Assembly (NCBI GenBank): GCA_955652155.1
Contig: CATPAT010000073.1
Coordinates: 1-5,998 of the forward strand
DNA length: 5,998 nucleotides
Direction: 5' to 3'
DNA from: an uncultured Chthoniobacterales bacterium
GTDB taxonomy: Bacteria > Verrucomicrobiota > Verrucomicrobiia > Chthoniobacterales > UBA10450
Position numbers and translations under genes: made by a program. Positions 4,633-5,998 of this stretch are shown one piece after another (positions within the stretch are counted from its first letter, which is position 1; each line of letters starts with the position of its first letter). The notes below the pieces were generated by a model. That model worked only from the letters and a program-made list of their open reading frames with translations, was not told the origin of the DNA and searched no databases.

Positions 4633-4698
4633 GGGGTCAGATCTAAACTTTTAACATTGCTTCTGGGAAGAAGCGTTGAGTCGTTGAGGGGTTGAGTC
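4633..4698 (+). repeat. GGGGTCAGATCTA motif and GTTGAGNN octamers
   Basis: GGGGTCAGATCTA (4633-4645) is identical to 2863-2875. It is followed by three octamers, GTTGAGTC, GTTGAGGG and GTTGAGTC (4675-4698). Around 2863-2944 the same two families also occur in this order. Confidence 0.6.
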
Positions 4699-4741
4699 AA
4701 CCGTCCATACTTGCCATGTCGCGCTCTGATTGCTCGCAGCG

Positions 4742-5380
4742 TCATGGCCGTTTCCAAGCCAGCATGATACCGTCGCGCACGGTCAGGCAGACATTTTCAA
4801 CTCGCCGGTCGGATTGGACCAAACGGTTAAAGGCAACGATGGCGTGGTCATCCGGGTCGTTAGGATGGAGGACTTTGCCACTCCACAAGACGTTGTCGGC
4901 CACGATCAGTCCGCCCGGCTTGAGCAACGGGAGGCACGCCTCATAATAATTGGCGTAGTTGGACTTGTCGGCGTCGATGAAAACCAGATCGAGCGGACCG
5001 GTTAACGTCTTGATCGTGTCTAAGGCGGGTCCCATTCGGATCGTAATCTTGTCGCCATGCGGGCTCTCGGCGAAGTAGCGCCGCGCGATCGCCTCGGCTT
5101 TTGGGTCGATTTCACAGGTGATAAGACTGCCTTCCTCGGGTAAAGCTTCAGCCATCGCCAGCGCGCTGTAGCCGGTGAACATCCCGAGTTCGAGAATGAG
5201 TCGGGCTCCGGTGAGTCGGACCAGCATTTGAAGAAAACGACCTTCCATAAGGTCGACCTGCATCTCAGGGCAGTTCATCTCCCGGTAGGTTTCCTCCCGA
5301 AGACGCTTGAACAAATCGGGTTCGGGCTTCGTGTGATCGCGAGCGAATTGCTCTACCGCGACATCGATGAATCGGTCCAT
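4742..5380 (-). CDS. Class I SAM-dependent O-methyltransferase (PF01596 type)
   Basis: This 212-residue enzyme is close to the usual length for the metal-dependent catechol/caffeoyl-CoA-type O-methyltransferases, which methylate a hydroxyl on small aromatic or related substrates using S-adenosylmethionine. Motif I is LELGMFTGYSALAMAEALP (63-81). The end of strand 2 is ITCEIDP (87-93), where E90 should bind the cofactor ribose. The metal site reads VFIDADKSNYANYY (133-146) with D136, and VADNVLWSGKV (160-170) with D162 and N163. The C-terminus, VRDGIMLAWKRP, matches the terminal strand. The protein is cytoplasmic, with no signal peptide. ATG 5378-5380 has AAGAGA a few bases ahead. It stands alone, with repeats on both sides, so the substrate cannot be inferred from context. 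Confidence 0.93.
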   Translation of the reverse strand: MDRFIDVAVEQFARDHTKPEPDLFKRLREETYREMNCPEMQVDLMEGRFLQMLVRLTGARLILELGMFTGYSALAMAEALPEEGSLITCEIDPKAEAIARRYFAESPHGDKITIRMGPALDTIKTLTGPLDLVFIDADKSNYANYYEACLPLLKPGGLIVADNVLWSGKVLHPNDPDDHAIVAFNRLVQSDRRVENVCLTVRDGIMLAWKRP

Positions 5381-5442
5381 AAATCTCTTATTAAAGTGGA
5401 AAGTACAAATTAGAAAGCGAAGCTGGGATCGTATCTAAACAA

Positions 5443-5486
5443 CGCGGGCGACGCGCCCGCGGTCATTTTGTTATCTGTTATCGGTT
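5443..5486 (+). repeat. 8-pair triloop hairpin plus inverted AACCGATAAC repeat
   Basis: CGCGGGCG-ACG-CGCCCGCG (5443-5461) is a perfect 8-pair hairpin. Six bases on, TTTGTTATCTGTTATCGGTT (5467-5486) is the exact reverse complement of 1601-1620. It is in the leader of the O-methyltransferase, so on that gene's sense strand the 20-mer has the same polarity as the copy ahead of the SET gene. Confidence 0.65.
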
Positions 5487-5521
5487 TGTCGACCAAGCAT
5501 AGCCTCCGGTAGTGTCCTAAT

Positions 5522-5549
5522 TTGAAAAGGCTTCCCAGTCTTATATATT
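5522..5549 (+). promoter_or_regulatory. Probable sigma70-type promoter of the Cse60-like gene
   Basis: TTGAAA (5522-5527) and TATATT (5544-5549) each match five of six consensus bases and are 16 bases apart. A start of transcription about seven bases after the -10 box falls at about 5556, only about three bases before the ATG at 5559, so the messenger may be leaderless or nearly so. No ribosome-binding site lies upstream of that ATG, in keeping with this. Confidence 0.55.
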
Positions 5550-5558
5550 TGTTGTTCG

Positions 5559-5753
5559 ATGCAAAACCACCAGATTAAGGTGTTTGCTTGCCACACGATT
5601 CAGGAACTCGAAAAGCAGGTAAATCAATGGCTTACGAATAATCCGGGGATCGAGGTTGTTCAATTTACGCAAAGTGAATCGGGCGGAGGAGGAGGAATGG
5701 AATGGTTTGTCACCTTTACCGTTCTCTTTAAGAAGATGGGCGACCGGCGTTAG
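5559..5753 (+). CDS. Small Cse60-like (DUF2758-type) protein
   Basis: This 64-residue protein has an N-terminal strand IKVFACHT (6-13), a helix IQELEKQVNQWLTNNP (14-29), a second strand IEVVQFTQSES (31-41), a glycine run (GGGGG, 42-46) and a third strand MEWFVTFTVLFKK (47-59). This layout, 'KVF ... ELEK-x-(I/V)N-x-(F/W)L ... I-x-x-(V/I)-x-F-x-x-S ... F-x-x-x-(V/I)-x-(Y/F)', resembles the small Cse60/DUF2758 family named after a Bacillus sporulation gene. Related genes occur in non-sporulating bacteria, so no sporulation role is implied. The glycine run replaces the usual short loop. The start is fixed by the promoter directly ahead. The minus-strand frame covering the same bases is a shadow. 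Confidence 0.7.
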   Translation: MQNHQIKVFACHTIQELEKQVNQWLTNNPGIEVVQFTQSESGGGGGMEWFVTFTVLFKKMGDRR

Positions 5754-5803
5754 CCTTCGCCGCAATCGCGACTTTGACGGCTGGAATTAAGTCCACCCGA
5801 TCA

Positions 5804-5998
5804 TTACTGCGAGTTGCGATCCATTTGTTTTGCTTCTGCCGCAATCGAAGCCCTGACAGCAGCATTTGGAGAATCAACCGGAGGGATTCCCAGTACAACC
5901 GTGTATTGCGCGTTCCTCCCTTCCCAAAATTGCCAGCCGTAGGCTCGATTTGCCTTCGGATGCCCGTCCAAATCGAAAACTTCTACCACACCTTCCCA
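5804..5998 (-). CDS. Conserved hypothetical protein, 5' end beyond window
   Basis: This is the C-terminal 64 residues of a protein read on the minus strand and still open at base 5998 (WEGVVEVFDLDGHPKANRAY, then GWQFWEGRNAQYTVVLGIPP). The ending VDSPNAAVRASIAAEAKQMD is helical. I recall a widespread hypothetical family with a VEVFDL-x-GHPKA-x-x-CYAW ... V-x-x-IPPV-x-SP-x-x-AV pattern, which this fits, but its function is not established. A GTG at 5987-5989 could be an internal start; the frame's continuation to the edge with the family-like WEGVVEVFDL favours a longer protein. The gene converges on the Cse60-like gene with 50 bases between stops. Confidence 0.65.
   Translation of the reverse strand, partial: WEGVVEVFDLDGHPKANRAYGWQFWEGRNAQYTVVLGIPPVDSPNAAVRASIAAEAKQMDRNSQ

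Larger units (their letters stand above)
4112..4741. other. Intergenic region with hairpins and repeats, no gene
   Basis: This is about 630 bases without a supported gene. Hairpins: AGTCCC-ATTC-GGGACT (4191-4206), TTCGGG-TTCG-CCCGAA (4329-4344), a long near-perfect one at 4450-4472 and TCCGGC-GGCT-GCCGGA (4559-4574). Repeats: purine-rich GGGAGCTGGGAG units (4347-4394), the TATCTCGG family (4389-4407 and 4511-4548), GGGGTCAGATCTA (4633-4645) and GTTGAGNN units (4675-4698). Open frames here run through the repeats. A frame from ATG 4237 begins plausibly but becomes repeat sequence after about 30 codons. Confidence 0.6.

Noticed and set aside
5505..5530. Insertion-sequence end suggested by GGTAGTGTCC
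   Set aside because: Only a vague resemblance to IS ends; no matching inverted end or transposase in the window.

Overview
The window looks like a chromosomal stretch of a soil-type Gram-negative bacterium. The Verrucomicrobiota (Chthoniobacterales-like) are my best guess. The reasons are the gene set (ORF6N, a bacterial SET protein, receiver-only regulators), the scarcity of strong Shine-Dalgarno sites, and above all long gene spacers packed with short diverged repeats. This assignment is inference from gene style; no marker gene is present.

Layout. Left edge: a truncated response-regulator receiver on the minus strand (1-162). A 380-base divergent spacer follows and holds a structured repeat. 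Next comes a plus-strand block: an ORF6N-domain protein (542-1084) with a DUF6557-like protein close behind (1123-1557), then a SET-domain protein lysine methyltransferase (1761-2249). After that lies a start-less winged-helix fragment (2451-2690), whose last base begins an array of six ATCGCGACA half-sites. Right half: a receiver-only response regulator on the minus strand (3125-3502), a 56-residue helical protein on the plus strand (3941-4111), and a metal-dependent O-methyltransferase on the minus strand (4742-5380). It ends with a 64-residue Cse60-like protein behind a clear promoter (5559-5753) and, convergent to it, a hypothetical protein that runs off the right edge (5804-5998).

The genes do not form one recognisable pathway. 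Only the ORF6N and DUF6557-like pair is spaced like an operon. No transposase, integrase, tRNA, rRNA or CRISPR array was seen.

The unusual content is in the spacers. They hold an approximately 88-base structured element in two inverted copies (403-489 and 2960-3047), an operator-like array with strict 12-base register (2690-2785), and a four-copy family around TATCTCGGCTGCTCCC. They also hold GTTGAGNN octamer runs, a GGGGTCAGATCTA family, a near-identical 41-base direct repeat, and several short perfect hairpins with three-base loops. Most repeat families keep one orientation left of about 2.8 kb and the opposite one to the right, which broadly follows gene direction. Several longer open frames in these spacers are made of repeat sequence and were not accepted as genes.
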